DNA from: Streptomyces sp. CC208A
GTDB taxonomy: Bacteria; Actinomycetota; Actinomycetes; Streptomycetales; Streptomycetaceae
Assembly: GCF_030010625.1 (NCBI RefSeq)
Contig: NZ_JASCXN010000006.1
Span: 62,001 to 126,000, forward strand
Length of the DNA: 64,000 nt
Direction: 5' to 3'
Part shown: positions 53,371-61,472 of the stretch, piece by piece
How the letters are laid out: each line of letters opens with the position of its first letter
How positions within the stretch are numbered: position 1 is the first letter of the stretch
Notes under the pieces: generated by a model
Databases searched by the model: none
Told to the model about the DNA's origin: nothing
Seen by the model: the letters and a program-made list of their open reading frames with translations, nothing else
Made by a program: the position numbers and the translations under genes

Positions 53371-54303
53371 TCAGGCCGACGCCGCGGGGGTCACCTCCAC
53401 GCTGTAGATCAGGAACCGGTGGTCGGAGAGGTTCGTCTGGCCCTCGGGGGCCTTCGGTTCCACGACGCACCACCGGCCCTTGAGGTTGCTGAAGACGTAG
53501 TCCAGCTTGATGTTGGCGTCGTGTGTCGGGGAGCCCGTGCGCCGGTTCGGGTAGTTCTGCTGGTCGCACTCGGCGTAGCCCGCTTCTCCCGGAAGGCCGT
53601 ACAGCTCGGCCGGCTTCCAGACCTTGGCGTGCTCCGCCCCGGCCTCCGGCGTGCGGGTGTTGAAGTCACCGCCGAAGACGACCTTGGGGAACTCCTCGAC
53701 GACGTCCCTGACCGCCAGCTGGTAGTCGTCGCGGTAGTCCAGCTGCGGGAAGTCCTGGTCCGACTCGCTGCGCGGGGAGTGCACGTTGCACAGCCGGACC
53801 TCGAAGTAGGTGGCCGTCGCGCACTGGAACGGCGGGACCAGGGCCGTCTGCGGCTGCAGCATCGGGTAGCGGACCGGATCCGACAGGCCCGCCTTCACCA
53901 CGATGGCGGTGCCGACGTCGTCGTTGGCGTCCTTCGGCTGGCTGGTCCCCGGCAGGGTCTCACAAGGGCTGACCGTCAGCGCGCCCTTCTGCGACCAGTG
54001 GTACGGCGTGAAGTTCACGCTCCACCCGGAACCGAGCTGGGACTGCAGCTCTCTCAGCGTGCTCTGGCAGACCTCCTGGAGGAGCATGGCCTGGACGTAA
54101 TTCTCCTGGACCTTCTGCTTCAGCAGGGCGACCTTCTGCGCGGTCTTCCGTTCCCCGCAGCCCCAGCGGGGGACATCGCACATGTTCCAGTCCAGCACCT
54201 GCAGGTTCGTCCCCGACGGCGGCGGCACCGCGGCGCTTCCGCCCGGCGCGGCACCGACGAGTACCAGAGCGGCAGCGGCCGCCATCCCCCACAACTTGCG
54301 CAC
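53371..54303 (-). CDS. Secreted endonuclease/exonuclease/phosphatase (DNase I-like) family protein
   Basis: A 310-residue protein with a signal peptide (RKLWGMAAAAALVLVGAAPG). The DNase I-like fold is indicated by LQVLDWNMCD, the metal Glu in AMLLQEVCQ, VVFGGDFNTRTPEAG with the catalytic Asp and Asn, KLDYVFSN and the terminal NLSDHRFLIYSVE. Several Cys (WGCGERK, EVCQ, SPCETL, ECDQQ) fit an extracytoplasmic protein. Family members cleave DNA, phospholipids or phosphoinositides, and this one could be a secreted nuclease or sphingomyelinase-like enzyme. The GTG start is chosen because GGGGAAGAG precedes it and the signal begins directly. Confidence 0.88.
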   Translation of the reverse strand: MRKLWGMAAAAALVLVGAAPGGSAAVPPPSGTNLQVLDWNMCDVPRWGCGERKTAQKVALLKQKVQENYVQAMLLQEVCQSTLRELQSQLGSGWSVNFTPYHWSQKGALTVSPCETLPGTSQPKDANDDVGTAIVVKAGLSDPVRYPMLQPQTALVPPFQCATATYFEVRLCNVHSPRSESDQDFPQLDYRDDYQLAVRDVVEEFPKVVFGGDFNTRTPEAGAEHAKVWKPAELYGLPGEAGYAECDQQNYPNRRTGSPTHDANIKLDYVFSNLKGRWCVVEPKAPEGQTNLSDHRFLIYSVEVTPAASA

Positions 54304-54545
54304 TTCTCTTCCCCTGTCACGGTGTGAACGGTCGTCCGGCGCCATGGCACGCAGGCACGCGGAACGGTGAACGGCCGTCGTACGGACGGCCCGCGGGTTC
54401 GAGTCGATCCGAGGACGGAACCGGCCCTCGACCCCACGTCCCCATGCTAGGACCGGGGCGGCTCGTCACCCCGGGGCGCCTCGCGCCAGGAGAGGGACCG
54501 AGCGCGCCAAGGGGGACCGCTCACGCCACGATGGGGACGGGACGT

Positions 54546-54558
54546 GCCGTGATACGGC
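54546..54558. promoter_or_regulatory. Small inverted repeat just before the AraC-type gene
   Basis: GCCGT-GAT-ACGGC, ten bases before the proposed GTG start. It could be an autoregulatory site or a translation-control hairpin; nothing more can be said from sequence. Confidence 0.3.
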
Positions 54559-54567
54559 GATGAGCTG

Positions 54568-55806
54568 GTGTTTCTCGGTGATCTAGGCTACGGCTCCGTG
54601 ATCACTCACCCGCATCAGGGGACGATGTCCTCCGCTCTCACACGTCTCGGCTTCCGTGCGGCGCGCCTGGTCGGCGTACCCGATCACGATTTCGCCGGCC
54701 TGCTGGGGCTGGGCCCGGAGCAGCTGAACGACGACTTGTGCCGCATACCGGCGGTCACCGGCAACCGCATGGCGGAACTGGGGAGCGCGCGCGTCGGGTG
54801 GACCGAGCTGGCAGGACTGCTCGTGCGGGAGTCGGCCGTCGGCGCGTTCGGGGTGTGGGACTACCTGATCGCAGCGGCGCCCACCCCTCTGGCAGGGATC
54901 CAGGACGCCTCGGTCTTCTTCGCCGCCGTCGCCGATCCCGGTTCGGACGCCCTCGACGTCGCCGTGGACGGCGGGCACGTCACGGTCACCCATCACAACC
55001 AGGGGGAGCTGGGGCATGCGGCGGCCTGCGCCGTCCGCGCCTACGCGCTCGGCCTCTACCGACGGCGGCTGTCCGAGGCCGCGGGACGGGAACTGGTCCC
55101 CCTCAGGGTCACCCTCGCGGCCCAGGCACCCCGCGACCACAAGGTCCTGTCCGGGCTTCTCGGCACCCGGGCCATCGACTTCGAGGCGCCGACCAGCTCG
55201 ATCACCTTCCTGACCGCCGATCTGACGGCCCCCGTCCCGCACACCCAGCCGGGCTTGTCGACCGTGCTGCGGACCCACGCCGAACACCTGCTCACCGCCG
55301 CGACTCCCCTGCAGAGCTGGATGGACGTCTTCCGTGCCGAGCTGGCCTCCGCCCACGAGACGGCCTGCCCCACCCTGGCCGTCATGGCACGGCGTATGAA
55401 CATCAGTGTCCGCACCCTCCAACGCCGCCTCGAGGAGCACGGCACCACGTGGAGCGGCGAGGTGGAGGCCCTGCGTCGGGACCGTGTCACGCGTCTCCTC
55501 CGGGACACCGTGCTCAGCGTCGACGCCATAGCCGCCCGAACCGGCTACGCCGATGCCCGGGCCCTGCGCAGGGCGGTCCGACGCTGGCACGACACCACCC
55601 CCGGCGACCTGCGGCAGACCGGCCGTCCCCCCACCGGACTCCGGCCGGGCGTCTGCCGGACGAGCCCGGCCCTCTCCTGGGAGCCGGGGCATGGCCCGCA
55701 GGCGCGGAGCGGTTCTCGCGGCGAGAACAGTGCGGAACCGGCGAACGGGCAGGACACGGTCGACAATTCGGTGGAGATCAAGTCGGGAGACGTCAAGGAG
55801 TCATGA
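54568..55806 (+). CDS. AraC family transcriptional regulator
   Basis: A protein of up to 412 residues. Residues of about 25-220 resemble the Arabinose_bd (OruR/ArgR-type) sensor domain of AraC regulators (VWDYLIAAAPTPLAGIQDAS, LVPLRVTLAAQAPRDH). Residues of about 265-350 form the paired HTHs (VMARRMNISVRTLQRRLEEH, DAIAARTGYADARALRRAVR). A 60-residue polar tail follows the HTH, which is unusual because AraC proteins normally end there. The start is uncertain: GTG here, GTG ten codons later, or Met 20. The stop overlaps the next gene's ATG, so the regulator and a small HEAT-like protein are translated together. Confidence 0.87.
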   Translation: MFLGDLGYGSVITHPHQGTMSSALTRLGFRAARLVGVPDHDFAGLLGLGPEQLNDDLCRIPAVTGNRMAELGSARVGWTELAGLLVRESAVGAFGVWDYLIAAAPTPLAGIQDASVFFAAVADPGSDALDVAVDGGHVTVTHHNQGELGHAAACAVRAYALGLYRRRLSEAAGRELVPLRVTLAAQAPRDHKVLSGLLGTRAIDFEAPTSSITFLTADLTAPVPHTQPGLSTVLRTHAEHLLTAATPLQSWMDVFRAELASAHETACPTLAVMARRMNISVRTLQRRLEEHGTTWSGEVEALRRDRVTRLLRDTVLSVDAIAARTGYADARALRRAVRRWHDTTPGDLRQTGRPPTGLRPGVCRTSPALSWEPGHGPQARSGSRGENSAEPANGQDTVDNSVEIKSGDVKES

Positions 55807-56147
55807 TGACCGGAGATCCGACCGATGCGGGTGAGATCCGCGTCGGAGAACTGGCGGAGCTCGCGAGTGGTGACCCGACCCGGGCGACTCGTGCCCTCCT
55901 CTGTCTCACCTATGAGGACCCGGATCGGCACTGGCTGGAGGGCCTGCTCCTCGACCAGGTGAGAGAGGACAACGACCCTCAGCTGCGCTCGCTGGCGGTG
56001 ACCTGCATGGGCCATCTCGGAAGGATGCGCGGAATCGTCGGCACGCGAACGGTCGCCTGCCTGGAGAGGCTTCTTGACGACCCGGTGGTGGGGGGAATCG
56101 CCGAGGACGCGCTGGGCGACATCACGGCCTTCGCCGAAGTGGAGTGA
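55803..56147 (+). CDS. Small HEAT-like protein coupled to the AraC regulator
   Basis: A 114-residue helical protein (GELAELASGDPTRATRALLC, DNDPQLRSLAVTCMGHLGRM, LERLLDDPVVGGIAEDALGD) with two to three HEAT-like helix pairs and no catalytic motif. Proteins of this size and pattern are common hypotheticals in Streptomyces, and some resemble contact-inhibition immunity proteins, though I see no toxin gene here. It starts at ATGATG overlapping the regulator's stop. A partner or anti-activator role for the AraC protein would fit the coupling, but this is inference. Confidence 0.8.
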   Translation: MMTGDPTDAGEIRVGELAELASGDPTRATRALLCLTYEDPDRHWLEGLLLDQVREDNDPQLRSLAVTCMGHLGRMRGIVGTRTVACLERLLDDPVVGGIAEDALGDITAFAEVE

Positions 56148-56311
56148 CCCACGGTGTCCCCCTCCCCCGGGGCCTCCGGCCGGGATGACGGAGCGTCGGT
56201 GGCCGGAGACCCGGGCAGCGAGTCCCCTCCTCGTTTCGTGCCGGCACTCGCCCTCGGATCCACCCGCCGAGGCGCGCGGGCAGAGGAGCGGCTCCCCCGA
56301 CCACGGACAGG

Positions 56312-56977
56312 TCAGAGCAGCGTCCGCCAGTAGTCCCACCACCGGGTGGCGATGAGCAGCAGGATGCCCAGGTACCAGGTGGCCGGCACCACCCAGTGGA
56401 ATTCCAATACGCCGGCCACGAGCCCCCGGGGTGCGCGGACGATCCCGTGCCGCAGGTTGTGCACGGTCGTGTACCAGAACATGGCGATGGTCGCGGCCCA
56501 GGCCAGGACGCACCACAGGCACAGCGCGCCGATGTCGTACAGCGCCTGGGTCATCAGCCACATGCAGAAGCCGGCGCCGAACAGCGTGCCCGTGTTCAGT
56601 CCGAGCCAGAACCAGCGGCGGAACCGGGCGCCGGCCAGCAGTGCGATGCCGGTGAAGGCGACGACCGAGTAGGCGGCGAGCCCGAGCAGGGGGTTGGGGA
56701 AGCCGAACACGGACGCCTGGTCGCTCGTCATCACGTTCGTGCACGACACGATCGGGCTGAGGTTGCACGAGGGGCTGAAGCCCGGGTCGGCGAGGAGCTC
56801 GAACTTGTCGATGGTGATCACGAAGGAGGCGAGGACGCCGAGGGCGCCGGTCACGATCAGCAGCCGGGCGAGCGCCGGCGACGCGCCGGTCGCACCCGCC
56901 GACGTGATCCGCCGCGCGCCTCCGTCCTCCCGTGTCGTGGGGGTGCGGTGCCGGGCGGCCGTGGGGGTACTGGTCAT
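56312..56977 (-). CDS. Vitamin K epoxide reductase (VKOR) family membrane protein
   Basis: A 221-residue membrane protein with four to five helices. It re-oxidises DsbA-like proteins by passing electrons to quinone. The active-site pair is in ALCLWCVLAW (C-x-x-C in a helix), and the shuttle cysteines are in the loop after helix 1: SPSCNLSPIVSCTNVM, followed by a conserved Ser and GFPNPLLGLAAY. There is no fused thioredoxin domain. The N-terminal 30 residues are polar and cytoplasmic. A perfect 14-bp palindrome lies centred 113 bp upstream of its ATG, identical to those upstream of the next two genes. Confidence 0.93.
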   Translation of the reverse strand: MTSTPTAARHRTPTTREDGGARRITSAGATGASPALARLLIVTGALGVLASFVITIDKFELLADPGFSPSCNLSPIVSCTNVMTSDQASVFGFPNPLLGLAAYSVVAFTGIALLAGARFRRWFWLGLNTGTLFGAGFCMWLMTQALYDIGALCLWCVLAWAATIAMFWYTTVHNLRHGIVRAPRGLVAGVLEFHWVVPATWYLGILLLIATRWWDYWRTLL

Positions 56978-57347
56978 GGGGTCGTTCCGCCTCAGGGGGT
57001 GCTCGGGTGGGCTCGTGGCCCGCCCTCGTGGTGGCGACATGGGGCCGAGGGTCAGTGAAGTCAGTCCGTCCCACGGGCGGCAAGGGCCGAACGGCCCGGC
57101 AAAGAATGTTCGACGGGCTGCCCGGAGTCCTGCGGCGGAGCGCCGGACGAGCCTCCGGCCCGGGCGGCGGTCAGCATGTCTTCCGTACGCGGGAGCCGCG
57201 GGCCGCACCGCTCCCGCAGGGGGGGCACCGCCGCGTCCGCCGCGCGCGGTACCAGGCCGCGTCGGAGCAGAAGCCCGCCGCGTTCGGCTCGCCTCCGCGG
57301 CCTGGTGCACCGGAGGACACCACCGGTCGGCGTGTCCGGGCCGCGCC
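56978..57347. other. Intergenic region upstream of the VKOR gene
   Basis: This 370-bp gap contains the palindromic box near its left end. The rest (57100-57340) is very GC-rich, with open frames on both strands but no recognisable protein and no ribosome site I trust. I leave it unassigned. Confidence 0.5.
57084..57097. promoter_or_regulatory. DevR/OsdR-like palindromic box, VKOR promoter
   Basis: GGGCCGAACGGCCC is a perfect 14-bp palindrome in sequence pattern GGG-x-C-N4-G-x-CCC (only the central AA breaks strict symmetry). The mycobacterial DosR box core GGGACTTTAGTCCC has the same length and layout. It is centred 113 bp upstream of the VKOR ATG. Confidence 0.65.
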
Positions 57348-57857
57348 TCACCCACGGGGCGCGGCCATCGGGCCGTTGGGGGTCGTCGCACGGCATGTCG
57401 GCTCACGGGTCGCCGCGACCGGCCACACCACGTCCACCGGTACTCCGCGAGCGCGCGCGTACGCCACCAGGTGCGCGGTGGCGTCCCTGCCGTTGGAGGG
57501 GGAACCGTCCCAGACCGCGAGCAGCCGGGAGCACTGGCCGATCAGTGCCTCGTCGGCCCCCATACAGGCGTCGCGGGAGTCCGGGTCGTACGGCAGCAGC
57601 CGTACCTCCTCGGCCGACGCGAGTACCTCCTGGGCCGCCGCCGACGGAGTCGGCACCGCTCCCTGCGCGGGCTGGAGTACGACGAGTCGCCGGCCCGAGG
57701 CGCGCACCGCGCGGCCGAAGGGCGCGGACAGTGCCGCCCCCGCTCGGACCAGTCCCGGCGCCGGATCCCCGAGGCGCTCCTGCCGTACGCGCAGCTCGTG
57801 CTCGACGGTTTTCAGCGTGTCCGGGGTCAGGTCGGCGTGTCCCACCGCCAGGATCAT
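57348..57857 (-). CDS. SLOG/LOG-like Rossmann-fold protein, function unknown
   Basis: A 169-residue soluble protein. It opens with a beta-strand and acidic turn, MILAVGHADLTPDTL, and has VRAGAALSAPFGRAVRASGR followed by a strand RLVVLQPAQGAVP. The second half reads VRLLPYDPDSRDACMGADEA, SRLLAVWDGSPSNG, ATAHLVAYARARGVPVDVVWP. The pattern D-G-x-P-S-x-G-x-A-T-A-H-L-V-x-Y-A-R is that of SLOG/DprA-LOG-type nucleotide-sensing Rossmann folds. Function is unknown; nucleotide or NAD-derivative binding is likely by fold. It has its own copy of the 14-bp palindrome upstream. Confidence 0.85.
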   Translation of the reverse strand: MILAVGHADLTPDTLKTVEHELRVRQERLGDPAPGLVRAGAALSAPFGRAVRASGRRLVVLQPAQGAVPTPSAAAQEVLASAEEVRLLPYDPDSRDACMGADEALIGQCSRLLAVWDGSPSNGRDATAHLVAYARARGVPVDVVWPVAATREPTCRATTPNGPMAAPRG

Positions 57858-57964
57858 CGTTCCCCTCGTTTCCTCGTCCTCGTTCCGGGGCGCGTCGTCC
57901 ACGCGGCCGCGCGGGACCGGTTCGGCCCGCAGCAAGTGAACCGGGCTCGTCCCGAGGGGCGACA

Positions 57965-57978
57965 GGGCCGAACGGCCC
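57965..57978. promoter_or_regulatory. DevR/OsdR-like palindromic box, SLOG-gene promoter
   Basis: Identical GGGCCGAACGGCCC, here extended to 16 bp by flanking A and T. It is centred 114 bp upstream of the SLOG-like start, the same distance as at the VKOR gene. Confidence 0.65.
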
Positions 57979-58018
57979 TCCCGCGCGGTCGGCCCCACGG
58001 TTCGGTGCCGACTCGGCG

Positions 58019-59416
58019 TCACGCGACGCCCAGCAGCTCGTCGGCCGCCCGCCGGCCGCTCGCCACGCAGTGGGCGACGCCGACGCCGTCGTACGCCGCT
58101 CCGCAGACCGCCGTCCGCGGCAGCTTCGCGACCGCCTCCCGGATCCGCTCGATCCGCGCGGTGTGGCCGACCGCGTACTGGGGCAGTCCGTCGTGCCAGC
58201 GGCTGACCCGCGAGGCCACCGGGGCGGCGGTCAGGCCCAGGATCTCGTCCAGGTCCCGGCGGGCGGCCTCGACGAGCTCGGCGTCGTCCAGGTGCAGCGC
58301 CCGCTCGTCCCCGTGGCGGCCGACGGAGGCGCGCAGCACGAAGAGGCCGGTGGCCGTCTCCCGCAGCCACCGCCACTTGTGGGACAGCAGCGTGGCGGCC
58401 TTGATGGTGCGTCCTTCCACCGGCGGGACGAGGAATCCGCTGCCGCCGGGCAGGACCGGCAGATCGGCGCGGCGGAAGGCCAGGGTCACGAGGGCCGGTG
58501 AGGCGTACTCGATGCCGGACAGGTCGGCCGCGGCGGCCGGGCTCTCGGCTGCCAACAGGTCCGCCGCCGCCCGGGCGGGCGCGGCGACGACCACGCCGTC
58601 CGCGGCGAGCACGCGACCGGCCGTACGGATCCGCCAGCCGTCCTCGGTACGGGTCAGCCCGAGGGCCCGGCTGTCGGGCAGGATCTCTCCGCCCCGGTCG
58701 CGCACGGCGTCGGCGACGGCGCCCGGCAGCCGGCCGACGCCGCCCGAGATGCCCATGAACACCGGGCCGGCGGGCGCGGCGGGCGCCGGCGCGCGGTGCA
58801 GGGAGGCGACGGCGTCGAGCAGCGAGCCGTGCTTCCGGGCCGCCTCGTAGAGAGCGGGGAGCGTCGCGCGCAGCGAGATGCGGGAGGCGTCTCCCGCGTA
58901 CACGCCGTCGAGCAGGGGTTCCAGGAGCCGGTCGACGACCTCCCTGCCGTACCGTTCGGCCACGTACGCGCCGATCGCGACGTCCTCTCCGACGGGCGTA
59001 CGCGGCAGGGTGCGGTCCTGCTTCATGCGTGCGATGCCCTCCGGCGAGACCAGGCCCTCCAGCGCCGCCCAGTCGCCCGGCACTCCCAGGACGTGGCCGC
59101 GGGGCATGGTGCGGAGGGCGCCGCGGCTCCACAGGGCCGCGGAGGTCGTCACGGCGGGTTCCAGGCACTCGCCGAGCCCGACGGCGCGGGCCAGGTCGAC
59201 CGCCTCCGGCCGGAGCGCGTACAGGGCTTCCGCTCCCAGGTCCACGGGCACGCCCGCGATCTGGCCGGCCCACAGCTTGCCGCCGAGCCGCCCGGAGGCT
59301 TCCAGAAGCGTCACGCGGACGCCCGCCTCGGTGAGCCGGTGGGCGGCCGCCAGACCGGAGACGCCACCTCCCACCACGACGACGTGTCCCGGTGCCGGGG
59401 TGACCTGACCAGCCAT
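58019..59416 (-). CDS. hemY: HemY-type protoporphyrinogen/coproporphyrinogen oxidase
   Basis: A 465-residue FAD enzyme that oxidises porphyrinogens in heme synthesis using oxygen; in actinobacteria the physiological substrate is coproporphyrinogen III. The N-terminal FAD motif is VVVVGGGVSGLAAAHRLTEA with VTLLEASGRLGGKL, the middle has GRLPGAVADAVRDRGGEILP, and the end has WHDGLPQYAVGHTARIERI and GVGVAHCVASGRRAADELL. The length fits the family. No other hem genes are nearby, so this may be a second copy. Its promoter region carries the third copy of the 14-bp palindrome, which suggests oxygen- or dormancy-linked control. Confidence 0.93.
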   Translation of the reverse strand: MAGQVTPAPGHVVVVGGGVSGLAAAHRLTEAGVRVTLLEASGRLGGKLWAGQIAGVPVDLGAEALYALRPEAVDLARAVGLGECLEPAVTTSAALWSRGALRTMPRGHVLGVPGDWAALEGLVSPEGIARMKQDRTLPRTPVGEDVAIGAYVAERYGREVVDRLLEPLLDGVYAGDASRISLRATLPALYEAARKHGSLLDAVASLHRAPAPAAPAGPVFMGISGGVGRLPGAVADAVRDRGGEILPDSRALGLTRTEDGWRIRTAGRVLAADGVVVAAPARAAADLLAAESPAAAADLSGIEYASPALVTLAFRRADLPVLPGGSGFLVPPVEGRTIKAATLLSHKWRWLRETATGLFVLRASVGRHGDERALHLDDAELVEAARRDLDEILGLTAAPVASRVSRWHDGLPQYAVGHTARIERIREAVAKLPRTAVCGAAYDGVGVAHCVASGRRAADELLGVA

Positions 59417-59510
59417 GTGCGTGCCTTTCGCGAGAACAGCTCGATGGACGCTCCGGTACGGGGCCGGAGGTCCACGAGCAGTCAACGCGAGGCGTCCATC
59501 CCGGCAGAAG

Positions 59511-59524
59511 GGGCCGAACGGCCC
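59511..59524. promoter_or_regulatory. DevR/OsdR-like palindromic box, hemY-type promoter
   Basis: Third identical GGGCCGAACGGCCC, extended to 16 bp by flanking G and C. It is centred 101 bp upstream of the hemY-type start, close to the spacing at the other two genes. Confidence 0.65.
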
Positions 59525-59591
59525 CATCGGAACCTCACCGCGGGCCCGTGACGTACGGCTCCGTAGGTACGAGAGCTTCCGTGAAAGGCCC

Positions 59592-59635
59592 CTTTGCCGT
59601 GACTCTGCCGCCGCTTTGCCGTGACTCTGCCGCCG
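59592..59635. repeat. Exact 22-bp tandem duplication
   Basis: CTTTGCCGTGACTCTGCCGCCG occurs at 59592-59613 and immediately again at 59614-59635. It lies just ahead of the desaturase-like remnant and may mark the deletion or recombination event that removed that gene. Confidence 0.95.
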
Positions 59636-59647
59636 CCCCGCACGCCC

Positions 59648-59719
59648 GGTTCCCGGACGGACGTCCGCGTCCTGCACGCGCTCGAAGAGGTCGTGGAACG
59701 CGAACTGGACCGCCATTTT
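59648..59719 (+). pseudogene. Probable N-terminal remnant of an acyl-ACP desaturase gene
   Basis: The plus strand encodes TDVRVLHALEEVVERELDRH, which from memory closely resembles the start of Streptomyces acyl-ACP desaturases (W-T-D-x-x-L-L-x-A-L-E-E-V-V-E-x-E-L-N-R-H-L). The family continues with K-D-W-M-P-H-E-Y-V-P-W. Here similarity stops after the His-Phe and the frame becomes low-complexity. Only about 24 codons remain, so this is a relic or a chance match. The identification rests on one short segment. Confidence 0.4.
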
Positions 59720-60017
59720 GACGACGGCCCTCTGGGGAGGCGGCCGGCCCCTCCCGATTCACCGTTTCGGCGGGACCGTGCCTCGCGATCCGCTGGACGG
59801 CAGGGCCCGTCACCGACAGGGCCCGTGCTGCCGCGCATATGCCCCCCGAGAAGGCGGAAGGGCCGTCGGCGTGGAGCCCCACCAGGGGCCGCGTTCGCCG
59901 GCTGCCCGTGTGCCGTTCCCGCCGCGCTCGGTTAGACCTGGACCGCAGGGGATGCTCCGGCCCGCCGGACGGCGCTCCCCCGGCGTCACCTGCCTGCCAC
60001 CCACCGGGAGGAATCCG

Positions 60018-61439
60018 ATGATCACCCGTCGCAGTGTTCTCGGCGGGGCACTCGCCGCGGCCGGCCTGCCGCTCCTCGCCCCCGGTGCCGCACGCGCGGC
60101 GGACGGCCCGGTGCCGCCCGCCTTCAGCGTGGCCATGCCGGTGCCGCCGGTGCTCCGCCCCACGTCCTGCGCGGACGGCCGGGACCTCTACGAGGTGACC
60201 ATCCGCCGGGCGACCGCCGAGATCCTCCCGGGCACCGCCACCGATGTCCTCACCTACGACGGCCACTTCCCCGGCCCCGTCATCCACGCCCGCTCCGGGC
60301 GGCAGGTCGTCGTCCGCCAGCACAACGCCCTCGACGCGCCCGTCGCCGTCCACCTGCACGGCGCGAGCGTCCCGCCCGAGTCCGACGGCGGCCCGATGGA
60401 CGTCTTCGCCCCCGGCACCTCGCGGACGTACACGTACCCCAACCGGCAGCCCCACGCCTCGCTCTGGTTCCACGACCACGCCCACCACAGGGAGTCCGAG
60501 CACGTCTACCGCGGACTGTCCGGCACCTACCTGCTCACCGACGAGGCCGAGCAGCGCCTGCCGCTGCCCAAGGGGCGGTACGACGTCCCCGTCACGATCC
60601 GCGACGCCCGCTTCGACGAACTCGGGCGACTCGCCTACACCATGGGCGACCGGAACCGCACCACCCTCCTCGCCAACGGCAGGATCACCCCCTACTTCGA
60701 GGTCGCGGCGCGCAAGTACCGCTTCCGTCTCCTCAACGGCTCCAACCTCCGCTTCTTCTCGCTGAGTCTGTCCGACGGCACCCCGCTCACCCAGATCGCC
60801 TCGGACGGCGGCCTGCTGGAACGCCCCGTCACCGTGCCCGTCCTCACCCTCTCCCCCGGCGAACGCGCCGACGTCGTCATCGACTTCTCCCGCTACCCGC
60901 TCGGCACCCGGCTCGTCCTGAAGAACAACGGAACGAACCTCCCGGACCGACTCACCCAGGTCCTGGGCTTCGACGTCACCCACACCGCCGACGACCCCAG
61001 CTCCGTCCCCCCGGTCCTGCGCACCCTTCCGGCCGCCGCGGACCTGCCCACCGCCGCCGTCACCCGCGACATCGTCCTCAGCATGGACGAGGACGGGCGC
61101 CCGGAGCCCCGCGGATTCGTCAACGGGCGGATGTACGACCCTGATCGCGTCGACACCACGGTCGCCTTCGGCACGTCCGAGATCTGGAACGTCACCAACG
61201 CCAACCGGCACGCCGCCCACAACTTCCACCTGCACCTGGTCCAGTTCCGGGTCCTCGAACGCGGCGGGCGGCCCGTGGGCCCCGCCGAGGCCGGGCTGAA
61301 GGACACCGTCCGGGTGGCGGCGGGCGAGACGGTGAGACTGCACGTCACGTTCGACGGTTACCGAGGCGACTACGTCTACCACTGCCACATGCTCGACCAC
61401 TCGGCCATGGGCATGATGGCCACCTTCCGGGTCCGATGA
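60018..61439 (+). CDS. Exported multicopper oxidase (laccase/CotA-bilirubin oxidase type)
   Basis: A 473-residue enzyme with a Tat-like signal (MITRRSVLGGALAAAGLPLL) and three cupredoxin domains. Copper ligands are visible in order: VAVHLHGASVPP, SLWFHDHAHHRES, AAHNFHLHLVQF and VYHCHMLDHSAMGMM. The Cys in the last motif is the type-1 ligand, with Met at the axial position. It oxidises phenols, bilirubin-like compounds or Cu(I)/Mn(II) with four-electron reduction of O2. The ATG has GGGAGGAA seven bases before it. Neighbours do not identify the substrate, though an oxidase beside a redox-controlled gene set is notable. Confidence 0.94.
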   Translation: MITRRSVLGGALAAAGLPLLAPGAARAADGPVPPAFSVAMPVPPVLRPTSCADGRDLYEVTIRRATAEILPGTATDVLTYDGHFPGPVIHARSGRQVVVRQHNALDAPVAVHLHGASVPPESDGGPMDVFAPGTSRTYTYPNRQPHASLWFHDHAHHRESEHVYRGLSGTYLLTDEAEQRLPLPKGRYDVPVTIRDARFDELGRLAYTMGDRNRTTLLANGRITPYFEVAARKYRFRLLNGSNLRFFSLSLSDGTPLTQIASDGGLLERPVTVPVLTLSPGERADVVIDFSRYPLGTRLVLKNNGTNLPDRLTQVLGFDVTHTADDPSSVPPVLRTLPAAADLPTAAVTRDIVLSMDEDGRPEPRGFVNGRMYDPDRVDTTVAFGTSEIWNVTNANRHAAHNFHLHLVQFRVLERGGRPVGPAEAGLKDTVRVAAGETVRLHVTFDGYRGDYVYHCHMLDHSAMGMMATFRVR

Positions 61440-61472
61440 CCCTTCGCGGCCGGAGGGCCGGGCGCGCGAACG

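Larger units (their letters stand above)
59417..60017. other. Long divergent intergenic region between hemY-type and multicopper oxidase genes
   Basis: This 601-bp gap contains the palindromic box near the hemY-type start, a 22-bp tandem duplication and a probable desaturase remnant, all entered separately. The last 250 bp before the multicopper oxidase have poor coding character. No intact gene is supported. Confidence 0.55.

Noticed and set aside
57098-57347. A small gene upstream of the VKOR gene
   Set aside because: Frames exist on both strands but none has a convincing start, ribosome site or recognisable sequence.
57370-57381. GGGCCGTTGGGG near the 3' end of the SLOG-like gene as another box
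   Set aside because: It is only a half match and encodes ordinary residues (T-P-N-G-P) at the end of the gene.
59885-59906. A degenerate GGGCCG...GCTGCCC sequence upstream of the multicopper oxidase as a fourth DevR-like box
   Set aside because: The spacing between half-sites is wrong and the right half diverges, so the oxidase cannot be placed in the palindrome group on this evidence.
59535-61400. A 621-codon minus-strand frame across the multicopper oxidase gene
   Set aside because: It is antisense to a protein with all copper motifs intact and has no recognisable domain; it is a high-GC shadow.
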